Shown: positions 1-5,765 of the stretch, piece after piece
Layout of the letters: each line of letters begins with the position of its first letter
How positions within the stretch are numbered: position 1 is the stretch's first letter
NCBI GenBank assembly: GCA_023428085.1
Contig: JAEYZK010000443.1
Coordinates: forward strand, 1-8,884
Source of the DNA: Pseudomonadota bacterium
GTDB taxonomy: Bacteria > Myxococcota > Myxococcia > Myxococcales > Anaeromyxobacteraceae
Direction: 5' to 3'
DNA: 8,884 nt
Program-made: the position numbers and the translations under genes
Notes under the pieces: generated by a model
What the model saw: the letters and a program-made list of their open reading frames with translations, nothing else
Database searches by the model: none
What the model was told of the DNA's origin: nothing

Positions 1-18
1 CCGTGCCCGTGCCCGTGC
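1..18. repeat. Hexamer tandem repeat (CCGTGC)x3
   Basis: Three perfect copies of CCGTGC sit at the very left edge, so the array may continue outside the window. No function is evident. In such GC-rich DNA a short array of this kind can arise by slippage. Confidence 0.7.
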
Positions 19-34
19 CAGGGGCGATAACAGT

Positions 35-89
35 CCGTTCGTCCTGAGCGTAGGGCCCGCCCGCGGGCCCGGAGTCGAAGGGCGAACGG
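35..89. repeat. REP-like palindrome, copy A, with an extra hairpin in its loop
   Basis: Positions 35-45 pair with 79-89 over 11 base pairs, including one G-T wobble. Two tandem G/A oppositions follow (46-47 against 77-78), then a G-C pair (48/76). The apical part is enlarged by a second perfect inverted repeat: 53-60 (GGGCCCGC) pairs with 63-70 (GCGGGCCC). The flanks share the core CCGnTCGTCCTGAGC and TCGAAG with copy B at 402-434, in the same orientation. Similar 'GTCCTGAGC...GTCGAAG' palindromes occur as dispersed intergenic repeats in many bacterial genomes; that is recalled, not searched. No transposase gene is nearby. Confidence 0.7.
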
Positions 90-100
90 AGCATGGCCGT

Positions 101-380
101 ACGCCGCCTCCGCGCCTCCGCCCGGCCGCCCGGGCTTCGCTACCTCGGGCGCGCGGCGGGGGTCGCGGTACGCGCGCGAAAAGTGCGCAGCGCGTCTGGG
201 CGAGGCGCGCGAAACTTGCCGGCCACGTCTGCTCGCTTCGCTCGCAGGTGGCCGGCTTCGGACATCGCGCGCCCGCTGCGCTGGGTCCGCTCCGCGCGCG
301 GATCACGTGGAGCGAGGCTGCGCGCCCTCGGTGTACCGCTCCGCCCGGGCCGGGCTGCGGCGCTCCCGCGGTTATGGCGT
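101..380. repeat. Long imperfect inverted repeat filling the space between the two REP-like copies
   Basis: At least eight complementary arm pairs lie in nested, nearly collinear order around a centre near position 237. From outside in they are 101-105/376-380, 112-116/359-363, 128-135/343-350, 147-157/317-327 (11 bp with one wobble), 171-178/293-300, 185-192/274-281, 204-212/265-273 and 218-226/248-256. The innermost arm is GCCGGCCAC pairing with GTGGCCGGC. Short GC-rich arms can match by chance, but the common centre argues for one real structure of about 280 nt. No credible protein is encoded: translations here are low-complexity Arg/Ala/Pro-rich and lack family motifs. It may be a MITE-like element, a decayed inverted duplication or a structured RNA. 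Confidence 0.6.
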
Positions 381-401
381 GAGCGGGCCACTTGCGAACA
401 C

Positions 402-434
402 CCGCTCGTCCTGAGCTTGTCGAAGAGTGAGCGG
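402..434. repeat. REP-like palindrome, copy B, just downstream of the receiver gene
   Basis: CCGCTC (402-407) pairs with GAGCGG (429-434), continued by two wobbles and further pairs around the loop CTTGT (416-420). The same tandem G/A opposition as copy A appears (413-414 against 422-423). Relative to copy A, the T-A pair at the fourth position is a C-G pair here, a compensatory change. It lies 3 bp past the stop codon of the minus-strand receiver gene, the usual place for a 3' extragenic palindrome that could stabilise mRNA or weakly terminate transcription. No T-tract follows, so it is not a classical intrinsic terminator. Confidence 0.65.
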
Positions 435-437
435 AGC

Positions 438-818
438 TCAGTGCCTGAGCGGCGGCGGCCCCGCGGCCTTCCGCACGCGCTCGAGGATCTCGTCCATCCC
501 GACCGACTTCGGGATGTAGCCCTGGGCGCCGAGGAGCTCGGCCTCCCACTCGAAGCCGTAGGCGGAGAGGATCAGGATCGGGACGGCGGCGCTCTTCGCG
601 TCGCCGCGCATCCGCTCCATCACGCCCCAGCCGTCGAGCACGGGCATCTTGAGGTCGAGGAGGACGATGCCGGGGGCCTCCTCGGCCACCTTGGCGAGCG
701 CGACCTCGCCGTTGTTGGCCATCTGCACCGGATACCCGGCGTCGGTGAGGACCTCCGAGAGCGCCTCGCGGAAGTCGTCGTCGTCGTCCACGACGAGGAT
801 GTACTGGCCGGGCGTCAT
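438..818 (-). CDS. Stand-alone CheY-like response regulator receiver protein (126 aa)
   Basis: This encodes a single receiver domain with no output domain, predicted to be cytoplasmic and to accept phosphate from a histidine kinase. The landmarks are intact: an acidic run at residues 11-15 after ILVV (metal-binding pocket), the phospho-acceptor Asp55 in LLDLKMP, the switch Ser85 in ILSAYG, and Lys104 in YIPKS. About 125 residues is normal for CheY/Spo0F-type proteins, so nothing appears truncated. The ATG at 816-818 overlaps the TGA of the DHH phosphoesterase gene (ATGA), which suggests translational coupling and a shared mRNA. No histidine kinase, chemotaxis or sporulation gene is in view, so the partner is unknown. 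It could modulate the phosphoesterase by protein contact; that is inference from coupling only. The stop is followed by the palindrome at 402-434. Confidence 0.93.
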   Translation of the reverse strand: MTPGQYILVVDDDDDFREALSEVLTDAGYPVQMANNGEVALAKVAEEAPGIVLLDLKMPVLDGWGVMERMRGDAKSAAVPILILSAYGFEWEAELLGAQGYIPKSVGMDEILERVRKAAGPPPLRH

Positions 819-1774
819 GCCGGGCCTCCGCGCAGGGTGCGGACGATCTCGGCGGCGATCCGCCGGGCCTCGGCGATCGCCCCGGCGGGGAGCGTGACGG
901 CGCCGACGACGGGGTGGCCGCCGCCGCCGTAGCGCTCGCAGATCGTGTTGATGTCGTGCACGCGGCGGTGGCGCGCCCAGGGGTTGGAGCCGACGGAGAC
1001 CTTCGTGCGCTTCGGATCGCGCGACACGACGACAGTGTACGTCGCGTCCGGGAAAAGATCGTAGGCGATGAACTTGTTCGCCGCCCCGACGGCGGTATCG
1101 GCGAGGTCGATCTCGACGACGCCGTCCACGAGGCGCGCGTGCGCCCGCACCACCTCGATCGCGCCGCGGTGCTCCTCGAGGATGGGCGCGAGCGGCTCGG
1201 TCACCCACGGCTCGGCGGCGATGGCCGCGAGCGTCCGCCGCTGCATCGCCTCGATGATCCGGGTCGGCAGCGCGGGGTCCTTCGTCGCCTCGAGGAGCGT
1301 CATGATCCGCAGGGCGGGCTCCGCGAGCTCGACGGCCGTCCGCGGGGAGTCGAACCGCGCCGCGTCGATCACGTCGGCCCAGCGGAGGAGGTCGGCGAGG
1401 TCGGGCGCCCGCCAGTCGAACCGCTCGGCGAGCACGCGGGCCATGAAGCCGGTGTTGCTCGGCGCGGTCGGGTCCCAGAACTTCTGGCCGGAGCGGTCCG
1501 CCTCGAAGGCGGCGCGGTCGGCCGGGGTGGGGAATGCGCTGGCGTGGTGGTCGAACCACCAGTGAAGCCGGGGCGAGAAGCGGAAGTCCACGCACGCGAC
1601 CAGCTCGCCGTCGAACGCGTCGGCGGGGAAGGGGTCTCCCTGCTGGTGCTGGAGCGGGCGGTAGCGGATCGCGCCCTCGCCGGCGCCCAGCCGCTCGCGC
1701 GCGAAGCGGCCGAACAGGGCCGCCGAGGCGCAGCCGTCGAAGCAGTTGCCGTGGTACAGGATCTGGAGCGGCAT
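815..1774 (-). CDS. DHH/DHHA1-family phosphoesterase (319 aa)
   Basis: A predicted cytoplasmic metal-dependent phosphoesterase of the DHH superfamily, which includes oligoribonuclease-like (nanoRNase), cyclic-dinucleotide and exopolyphosphatase-type enzymes. Motifs in order: HGNCFDGCASAAL near residues 8-20 with Asp13 (motif I); CVDF with Asp63 (motif II); the signature DHH at 75-77 (motif III); WADVIDAARF with Asp137 near 132-141 (motif IV); and a C-terminal DHHA1 glycine loop GGGGHP at 283-288. Its length suits a two-domain DHH-DHHA1 protein. I chose the ATG at 1774 because homology-like sequence starts there; an upstream in-frame ATG at 1933 would add 53 low-complexity residues. No purine-rich ribosome site precedes the start, and a promoter-like pair sits immediately upstream, so the mRNA may be leaderless. 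It is the first gene of a pair with the receiver gene and is divergent from hprK. The substrate (nanoRNA, pAp, c-di-AMP or pGpG) cannot be read from the sequence. Confidence 0.9.
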   Translation of the reverse strand: MPLQILYHGNCFDGCASAALFGRFARERLGAGEGAIRYRPLQHQQGDPFPADAFDGELVACVDFRFSPRLHWWFDHHASAFPTPADRAAFEADRSGQKFWDPTAPSNTGFMARVLAERFDWRAPDLADLLRWADVIDAARFDSPRTAVELAEPALRIMTLLEATKDPALPTRIIEAMQRRTLAAIAAEPWVTEPLAPILEEHRGAIEVVRAHARLVDGVVEIDLADTAVGAANKFIAYDLFPDATYTVVVSRDPKRTKVSVGSNPWARHRRVHDINTICERYGGGGHPVVGAVTLPAGAIAEARRIAAEIVRTLRGGPA

Positions 1775-1783
1775 CGGCGCGGG

Positions 1784-1813
1784 AATGTAGTGACCCCGGC
1801 AGCATAGCGTCAA
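1784..1813 (-). promoter_or_regulatory. Candidate sigma70-type promoter of the DHH-receiver operon
   Basis: On the minus strand TTGACG (1808-1813) is followed, after an 18-bp spacer, by TACATT (1784-1789). These match the TTGACA and TATAAT consensus at five and four positions. Only 9 bp separate the -10 box from the ATG at 1774, so transcription would begin at or within a few bases of the start codon. Confidence 0.55.
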
Positions 1814-2074
1814 TGCGAGCGCCGGGGCCCTCCGTCGCGGCGACCGACCCGTCGGGGGAGACGGCGCCCGGGGCGCGCCGCCCGGCACGCCGCGGCGCAG
1901 GCGGGCGACGCGGGCGCCCGTGTCGCCGGCCATTTCACGTTTTGTGATGGGGAGGGGTCCGCGCGCGTGCGCGGGGGACGGCCGGGCCCGGGCGCGGGTC
2001 GTTCACGCGCGCGCGCGCGGCGCGGCGCGGGCGCAGGCCGTGGCGCGAGGTGGCGGGCGTGCGTTTGGGCGGGT
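1814..2074. other. Divergent intergenic DNA between the DHH gene and hprK
   Basis: No gene is supported here; the open frames are arginine-rich extensions of the neighbouring genes without family similarity. Visible structure includes a small AT-richer patch with TCAC (1935-1938) and GTGA (1944-1947) around a 5-bp spacer, which could be an operator half-site pair but is weak. There are also two alternating purine-pyrimidine runs, at 1961-1973 and 2004-2019, of the kind that can adopt Z-DNA. I see no RNA gene and no riboswitch. Confidence 0.5.
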
Positions 2075-2080
2075 TACACT
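2075..2080 (+). promoter_or_regulatory. Candidate -10 element of the hprK operon
   Basis: TACACT matches the TATAAT consensus at four positions, including the first two and the last. It lies within GGTTACACT (2072-2080) and ends 10 bp before the hprK ATG. The same 9-mer precedes the EIIC start at 5044-5052. I find no good TTGACA-type -35 box at 16-18 bp spacing, so an activator or a different sigma factor may be involved. With a start site about 7 bp downstream the leader would be very short or absent, which fits the lack of a Shine-Dalgarno sequence. Confidence 0.4.
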
Positions 2081-2090
2081 CGGATCCCGA

Positions 2091-3056
2091 ATGGACGCGA
2101 TCCGCGTCGGGGCCCTCCTCGACGACAAGAAGTTCGATCTCCGGCTGACCTTGCTGGCGGGCAAGCAAGGGCTGTCCCGGCGCATCAGCGCCTCGCGGAT
2201 CCAGAAGCCGGGGCTCGTGCTCGCGGGGTTCACCGAGTACCTGCACAAGGAGCGCGTGCAGGTGTTCGGGAACACGGAGATGAGCTACCTCGCCACCCTC
2301 CCGCCCGACCGCGCGGCCGCGGTCATCCACGACTTCTTCGCCCAGGACGTCGCGTGCCTCGTGGTGACGAAGGGCCTCGAGGTCCCGCCGGCGCTCCTCG
2401 CGGCCGCCGACGGAGCGGGCGTGCCGCTGCTCCGGACGACGCACCTCTCCTCGACCTTCATCGAGGCGGTGCAGACCTGCCTCGAGGACGTCCTCACCGC
2501 GCAGACCTCGATGCACGGCGTGCTGCTCGACGTCTTCGGCGTCGGCATCCTGCTGCTCGGGAAGTCGGGCATCGGCAAGAGCGAGATCGCCCTCGACCTC
2601 GTGATGCGCGGCCACCGGCTGGTCGCCGACGACATCGTGGACGTCCGGCGGCGCACGGCCGACTCCGTGGTCGGCGCGGGCTCCGAGATCATCAAGCACC
2701 ACATGGAGATCCGGGGCCTCGGGATCATCAACATCAAGGACCTCTTCGGCGTCGCCTCCATCCGCGACCGGAAGAAGATCGAGATCGTGCTCGAGCTCGT
2801 GGAGTGGGACCCGAGCGTCGAGTACGATCGGCTCGGGGTCGAGGACCGGAAGTTCCGGATCCTCGACGTGGAGATCCCGATGCTCATCGTCCCGGTCCGC
2901 CCGGGCCGCAACATGACCACGATCGTGGAGGTGGCGGCGCGCAACCACCTCCTCAAGCTCCAGGGCCACCACTCGGCCCGCGAGTTCCAGGACAAGCTGA
3001 ACCGCGCCATCGCGGTGGCGCCCGGCCGCCGCATCGGGGAGCTGGACGTCGAATGA
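2091..3056 (+). CDS. hprK: HPr kinase/phosphorylase (321 aa)
   Basis: A bifunctional cytoplasmic enzyme that phosphorylates HPr on a serine with ATP or pyrophosphate and reverses this by phosphorolysis. The N-terminal regulatory domain covers about residues 1-130. The catalytic domain shows the conserved SMHGVLLDVFG with His143, Walker A GKSGIGKS at 157-164, the Asp pair 180-181, the family signature EIRGLGIINI at 206-215, and PVRPGRNMTTIVEVAA at 268-283. The length is typical (310-330 aa). The ATG at 2091 is chosen because MDAIRVGALL matches a normal HPrK beginning; the frame stays open upstream but encodes only Arg/Ala-rich sequence. The stop overlaps the rapZ start (ATGA). Its substrate, HPr with Ser48 in the right context, is encoded in the same cluster. 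In Gram-negatives without CcpA, HPrK is thought to tune PTS flux rather than act through that repressor. Confidence 0.97.
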   Translation: MDAIRVGALLDDKKFDLRLTLLAGKQGLSRRISASRIQKPGLVLAGFTEYLHKERVQVFGNTEMSYLATLPPDRAAAVIHDFFAQDVACLVVTKGLEVPPALLAAADGAGVPLLRTTHLSSTFIEAVQTCLEDVLTAQTSMHGVLLDVFGVGILLLGKSGIGKSEIALDLVMRGHRLVADDIVDVRRRTADSVVGAGSEIIKHHMEIRGLGIINIKDLFGVASIRDRKKIEIVLELVEWDPSVEYDRLGVEDRKFRILDVEIPMLIVPVRPGRNMTTIVEVAARNHLLKLQGHHSAREFQDKLNRAIAVAPGRRIGELDVE

Positions 3057-3943
3057 GCGAGCAGGACGAACGCAGCGAGCGTCGGCAGGGCATCCAGATG
3101 CTCATCCTCACCGGCCTGTCCGGCGCCGGGAAGTCCACGGTGCTGCGCGCGCTCGAGGACGTCGGCTACTACTGCGTCGACAACCTCCCCATCATCATCG
3201 TCGAGAAGCTGCTCGAGCTGTCCGGCCACACCGCCGGCGAGGTCTCGCGCATCGCGCTCGGCGTGGATGCGCGCGAGGGCCGGTTCCTCTCGGAGGCGCC
3301 GCGCGTCATCCAGGAGCTCCGCGACAAGGGCGCCGAGGTCGAGGTGCTCTTCGTGGACTGCGCGGACGAGGTCCTCATCCGGCGCTACTCGGAGACCCGC
3401 CGGCGGCACCCGATGGCGGGCGAGGGGACGGTCGCCGACGGCATCGCCGCCGAGCGCCGCGCGCTCGCCGACCTGAAGGCCCTCGCCGACGAGGTCATCG
3501 ACACCACCACCCTCAACGTCCACGAGCTGAAGCGCCTCGTCACCCGCCGCGCGGTCGCGGGCGAGACGAAGCTCGGGCTGACGGTGGTCTCGTTCGGCTT
3601 CCGGTTCGGGGTCCCGACGCACGCGGACCTGGTGCTCGACGTCCGCTTCCTGCCGAACCCCTACTTCATCCCGGAGCTCAAGCCGTTCCCGGGCACCGAC
3701 CCGCGCGTGTCGGAGTTCGTCCTCTCGCAGCCGGACGCGCGCGCGTTCCTGGAGCGCCTCTCGGACCTGCTGCAGTTCCTCATCCCCCGGTACCGCAACG
3801 AAGGGAAGAGCTACCTCACGATCGCCATCGGCTGCACCGGCGGGAAGCACCGCTCCGTGGCCCTGGCCGCCGCCCTCGCCGACAGGCTGTCCTCCGGCGG
3901 GCAGCCGGTCAGGCTCTGGCACCGCGACGTGGACAAGGAGTAG
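3053..3943 (+). CDS. rapZ: RapZ/YvcJ-family nucleotide-binding regulator (296 aa)
   Basis: A P-loop protein of the RapZ (YhbJ/YvcJ) family. In E. coli RapZ is an RNA-binding adaptor controlling GlmS through small RNAs; in Bacillus YvcJ binds and hydrolyses nucleotides. Visible motifs are Walker A GLSGAGKS (21-28), YYCVDNLP (39-46), VDC then RRYSETRRRHP (about 101-120), SFGFRFGVP (180-188), LDVRFLPNPYF (195-205) and the family hallmark IGCTGGKHRSVA (259-270). The length is slightly above the usual 284-290 aa because of about 15 charged residues before MLILTG. The ATG at 3053 overlaps the hprK stop and has GGGGAG 11 nt upstream; an internal ATG at 3098 with GCAGGG ahead of it would give the usual N-terminus. 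Whether a GlmZ-like RNA exists here is unknown; the operon points to a PTS-linked role. Confidence 0.95.
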   Translation: MSEQDERSERRQGIQMLILTGLSGAGKSTVLRALEDVGYYCVDNLPIIIVEKLLELSGHTAGEVSRIALGVDAREGRFLSEAPRVIQELRDKGAEVEVLFVDCADEVLIRRYSETRRRHPMAGEGTVADGIAAERRALADLKALADEVIDTTTLNVHELKRLVTRRAVAGETKLGLTVVSFGFRFGVPTHADLVLDVRFLPNPYFIPELKPFPGTDPRVSEFVLSQPDARAFLERLSDLLQFLIPRYRNEGKSYLTIAIGCTGGKHRSVALAAALADRLSSGGQPVRLWHRDVDKE

Positions 3944-4084
3944 CCGCGGGCTGCGCGACCTGCGCGCCGGCGCGCGCGGGAGGGTGGCTTGCCGGTTTCC
4001 TCGGGGCTATGGTACGCCCGCCGGCCGGCTTCCGGGGCCCGGTCGCGCCGAACGGACCCGGAGGGCAGGACGGAACGGGCCACC
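3944..4084 (+). other. rapZ-EIIA intergenic region with a palindrome
   Basis: This is the longest gap inside the PTS cluster (141 bp). It contains a perfect 14-bp palindrome, GCGCGCCGGCGCGC, at 3962-3975, which could fold into a short hairpin and attenuate or process the transcript, but no T-tract follows. TATGGT at 4008-4013 resembles a -10 box without a well-spaced -35 box. A second promoter or processing site before the EIIA gene is possible but unproven. Confidence 0.35.
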
Positions 4085-4504
4085 ATGGTCGGAATGGTCG
4101 TCGCCACTCACGGGCAGCTCGCGGAGGAGCTGGTCCGGACCGCAGCGCTCATCGTGGGCCCCCTCGAGCGGTGCGAGGGCGTCTCCATCACGGCCGGCGC
4201 GTCGATGGAGGAGGCCCGCAAGCGCCTCGGCGACGCCATCCAGCGCGTGGACGCCGGGCAGGGCGTCCTCATCCTCACCGACATGTTCGGGGGCACCCCC
4301 GCGAACCTCGCCCTCACCTTCCTCGACGAGAAGATCGAGGTCGTCACGGGCGTGAACCTGCCGATGCTCCTGAAGCTCGCCACCGGCCGGGCGGACAACC
4401 TCGGCCTGCGTCCCCTCGCGGAGCAGGTCACGAGCCACGGCCAGAAGAACATCACCCTCGCCTCCGAGCTCCTGCGCACCCGCGCCCGGAGCAATCGGAG
4501 CTGA
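4085..4504 (+). CDS. PTS mannose/sorbose-family EIIA component (139 aa)
   Basis: A soluble phosphocarrier that receives phosphate from HPr and passes it to EIIB. The N-terminus MVGMVVATHGQLAEEL matches the EIIA-Man fold start, with phospho-acceptor His9. LTDMFGGTPANLA (64-76) and the NLPML segment (91-95) are the other conserved active-site elements. The length equals that of a single EIIA domain, so it is not fused to EIIB as in E. coli ManX. The ATG at 4085 is favoured over ATG 4094 because it restores the usual distance to the histidine. The Shine-Dalgarno is poor (GGAACGGG at 4072-4079). Genes for EIIB, EIIC and EIID follow, so it probably serves a transporter, although lone EIIA-Man proteins beside hprK in many deltaproteobacteria are regarded as regulatory. 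Confidence 0.95.
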   Translation: MVGMVVATHGQLAEELVRTAALIVGPLERCEGVSITAGASMEEARKRLGDAIQRVDAGQGVLILTDMFGGTPANLALTFLDEKIEVVTGVNLPMLLKLATGRADNLGLRPLAEQVTSHGQKNITLASELLRTRARSNRS

Positions 4505-4549
4505 GCCGCGGGCCTTGAATCCCGGGTCCCGCGCGACCGTCTCCTCCCC

Positions 4550-5044
4550 GTGATCGTCCTCGTCCGCGTCGACAACCGCCTCCTGCACGGCCAGATCCTC
4601 GAGGCCTGGGTGCCGCGCCTGCGCATCGAGAAGGTCGTCGTGGCCGACGACGTGGCGGCGGGGAACCCGCTCGCGCTCGCGGCCATGACCCTCTGCGTCC
4701 CGCCGGAGCTGCCCATCGAGGTCCGGCCGGTGAAGGACGTGGACTGGGCGACGCTCGCCAGGGACGCGACCCGGGCGCTGGTGCTGGTGCGGGACGTCTC
4801 GGACCTCGCCCGGGCGCGCGCCGCGGGGCTCACCTCGAAGCTCGCGCCCAACGTCAACGTGGGGAACGTGCACTTCGCGCCCGGGCGCCAGCCGGTGACG
4901 CCCTCGGTGTTCCTCGCCGATCCCGAGATCGAGGCCCTCCGGCTGCTCGCCGGCGCGGGGTTCGCGGTCGAGGCGCGCGCCATCCCCGCCGAGACCCCCA
5001 CCGGGCTGGCCGAGATCGAACGCCGGTACGCCGCGGCCCGTTAG
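4550..5044 (+). CDS. PTS mannose/sorbose-family EIIB component (164 aa)
   Basis: The cytoplasmic domain that carries phosphate from EIIA to the sugar. The start IVLVRVDNRLLHGQILEAWVP contains the family motif, with phospho-acceptor His13 in LLHGQ. NVNVGNVHF (about 104-112) and SVFLADPEIEALRLL (about 121-135) match the conserved later part of EIIB-Man. The length is normal for a separate EIIB (about 160 aa). The start is GTG at 4550; I see no earlier in-frame start that fits. The bases just upstream are pyrimidine-rich (CTCCTCCCC), so there is no Shine-Dalgarno, which is odd for an internal gene 45 bp after EIIA. The stop is followed 16 bp later by EIIC. Confidence 0.93.
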   Translation: MIVLVRVDNRLLHGQILEAWVPRLRIEKVVVADDVAAGNPLALAAMTLCVPPELPIEVRPVKDVDWATLARDATRALVLVRDVSDLARARAAGLTSKLAPNVNVGNVHFAPGRQPVTPSVFLADPEIEALRLLAGAGFAVEARAIPAETPTGLAEIERRYAAAR

Positions 5045-5046
5045 GT

Positions 5047-5052
5047 TACACT
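5047..5052 (+). promoter_or_regulatory. Candidate internal -10 element before EIIC
   Basis: TACACT lies within GGTTACACT (5044-5052), identical to the 9-mer before hprK, and overlaps the EIIB stop codon. It ends 8 bp before the TTG start of EIIC, again fitting a leaderless transcript. No convincing -35 box is seen. It may be an internal promoter for EIIC-EIID-ptsH-ptsI or a chance match. Confidence 0.3.
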
Positions 5053-5060
5053 GACCTGGC

Positions 5061-5765
5061 TTGGGCTACCTGATCCTAGGGCTCGTAGCGGGGCTGGCCG
5101 CCGTCGAGCGCAAGGGGTTCCTGCAGGCGATGCTCTCGCGGCCCATCGTCCTGGCCCCCGTGACCGGATGGGCCCTGGGCGACACCGCCGGCGGGGTCCT
5201 GCTCGCCCCCGTGCTCGAGCTGCTCTGGCTGGGGGCGGTCAACCTCGGGGCCGCGGTGCCTGCGCACGAGGCGCTCGGGACGACCGCCGTCGTGGGCTCG
5301 GCGACGTTCGCCGCCCGGGCGCTCGGCACCCCGGTCACCCCCGAGATCGCCGCCTTCGCCGTGCTCCTCGCGGTGCCCGCCGCGCTCCTGGGTCGGGTGG
5401 GCGAGCGGGGCGCGGAGGCGTGGAACGCGCGCATCGCCTCGCGGGCCGAGGCCGCGCTGTCGGTGCATCACCTCCGCCGCGCCGCGCACTTCAACCTCCT
5501 CGGCCTCGGCGTCTCTTTCGGCCTCTCGGCGCTCCTCGCGCCGCTCACCGCCGCGCTCGCGAGCTCCGTCATCCCCGCGGCGCTGCGCGCGGCGCCGGGC
5601 CTGGGGTTCCCGCTGCGCGTGGGCTTCTTCGCGCTGGGCGCGTTCGCGTGCGCCGCGGGCGCGAAGGCGCTCCGGGCGAAGGCCGCGCCGCTCTCGTTCT
5701 TCGGCGCGGCCGCCGCGACCGCCGCGGTCGGCCTGTTCGTGCTCCTCACCGGGAGGGCGATGTGA
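5061..5765 (+). CDS. PTS mannose/sorbose-family EIIC membrane component (234 aa)
   Basis: An integral membrane protein that forms the sugar-translocating unit with EIID. Hydrophobic stretches lie at about residues 2-14, 27-62, 71-85, 95-112, 145-172, 183-203 and 210-230, separated by short loops, as expected for EIIC-Man. LELLWLGAVNLGAAVPAHEALGT (52-74) is the most recognisable conserved segment. At 234 residues it is slightly shorter than many relatives (about 250-270). The start is TTG at 5061: an in-frame TGA at 5052-5054 rules out anything longer, and GYLILGLVAGLAAVERKGF begins the first helix as expected. No Shine-Dalgarno is visible before the TTG. The TGA overlaps the GTG of EIID. Confidence 0.9.
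   Translation: MGYLILGLVAGLAAVERKGFLQAMLSRPIVLAPVTGWALGDTAGGVLLAPVLELLWLGAVNLGAAVPAHEALGTTAVVGSATFAARALGTPVTPEIAAFAVLLAVPAALLGRVGERGAEAWNARIASRAEAALSVHHLRRAAHFNLLGLGVSFGLSALLAPLTAALASSVIPAALRAAPGLGFPLRVGFFALGAFACAAGAKALRAKAAPLSFFGAAAATAAVGLFVLLTGRAM

Noticed and set aside
140..391. Small minus-strand ORF (83 codons) in the left intergenic region
   Set aside because: It follows the long palindrome, is Arg/Ala-rich and lacks a ribosome site. It is more likely a translated repeat.
93..932. Plus-strand ORF covering the left intergenic region and the receiver gene
   Set aside because: Its second half is antisense to the receiver gene and its first half is Arg/Ala-rich sequence over the palindrome; no domain is recognisable.
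1935..1947. CRP-like operator (TCAC/GTGA)
   Set aside because: The half-sites are in the opposite order from TGTGA-N6-TCACA and only 4 bp long, so they are not better than chance.
1920..2090. Upstream in-frame start giving HPrK 57 extra residues
   Set aside because: The extension is Arg/Ala/Gly low complexity, and the ATG at 2091 gives a normal HPrK N-terminus and length.
2285..3922. Minus-strand ORF of 545 codons opposite hprK and rapZ
   Set aside because: Same reason: full antisense overlap with two genes bearing clear motifs, and biased composition.
3985..4013. Sigma54 promoter before EIIA
   Set aside because: TGGCTTGCC looks partly similar, but the GG and GC doublets do not sit 10 bp apart as the -24/-12 element needs.
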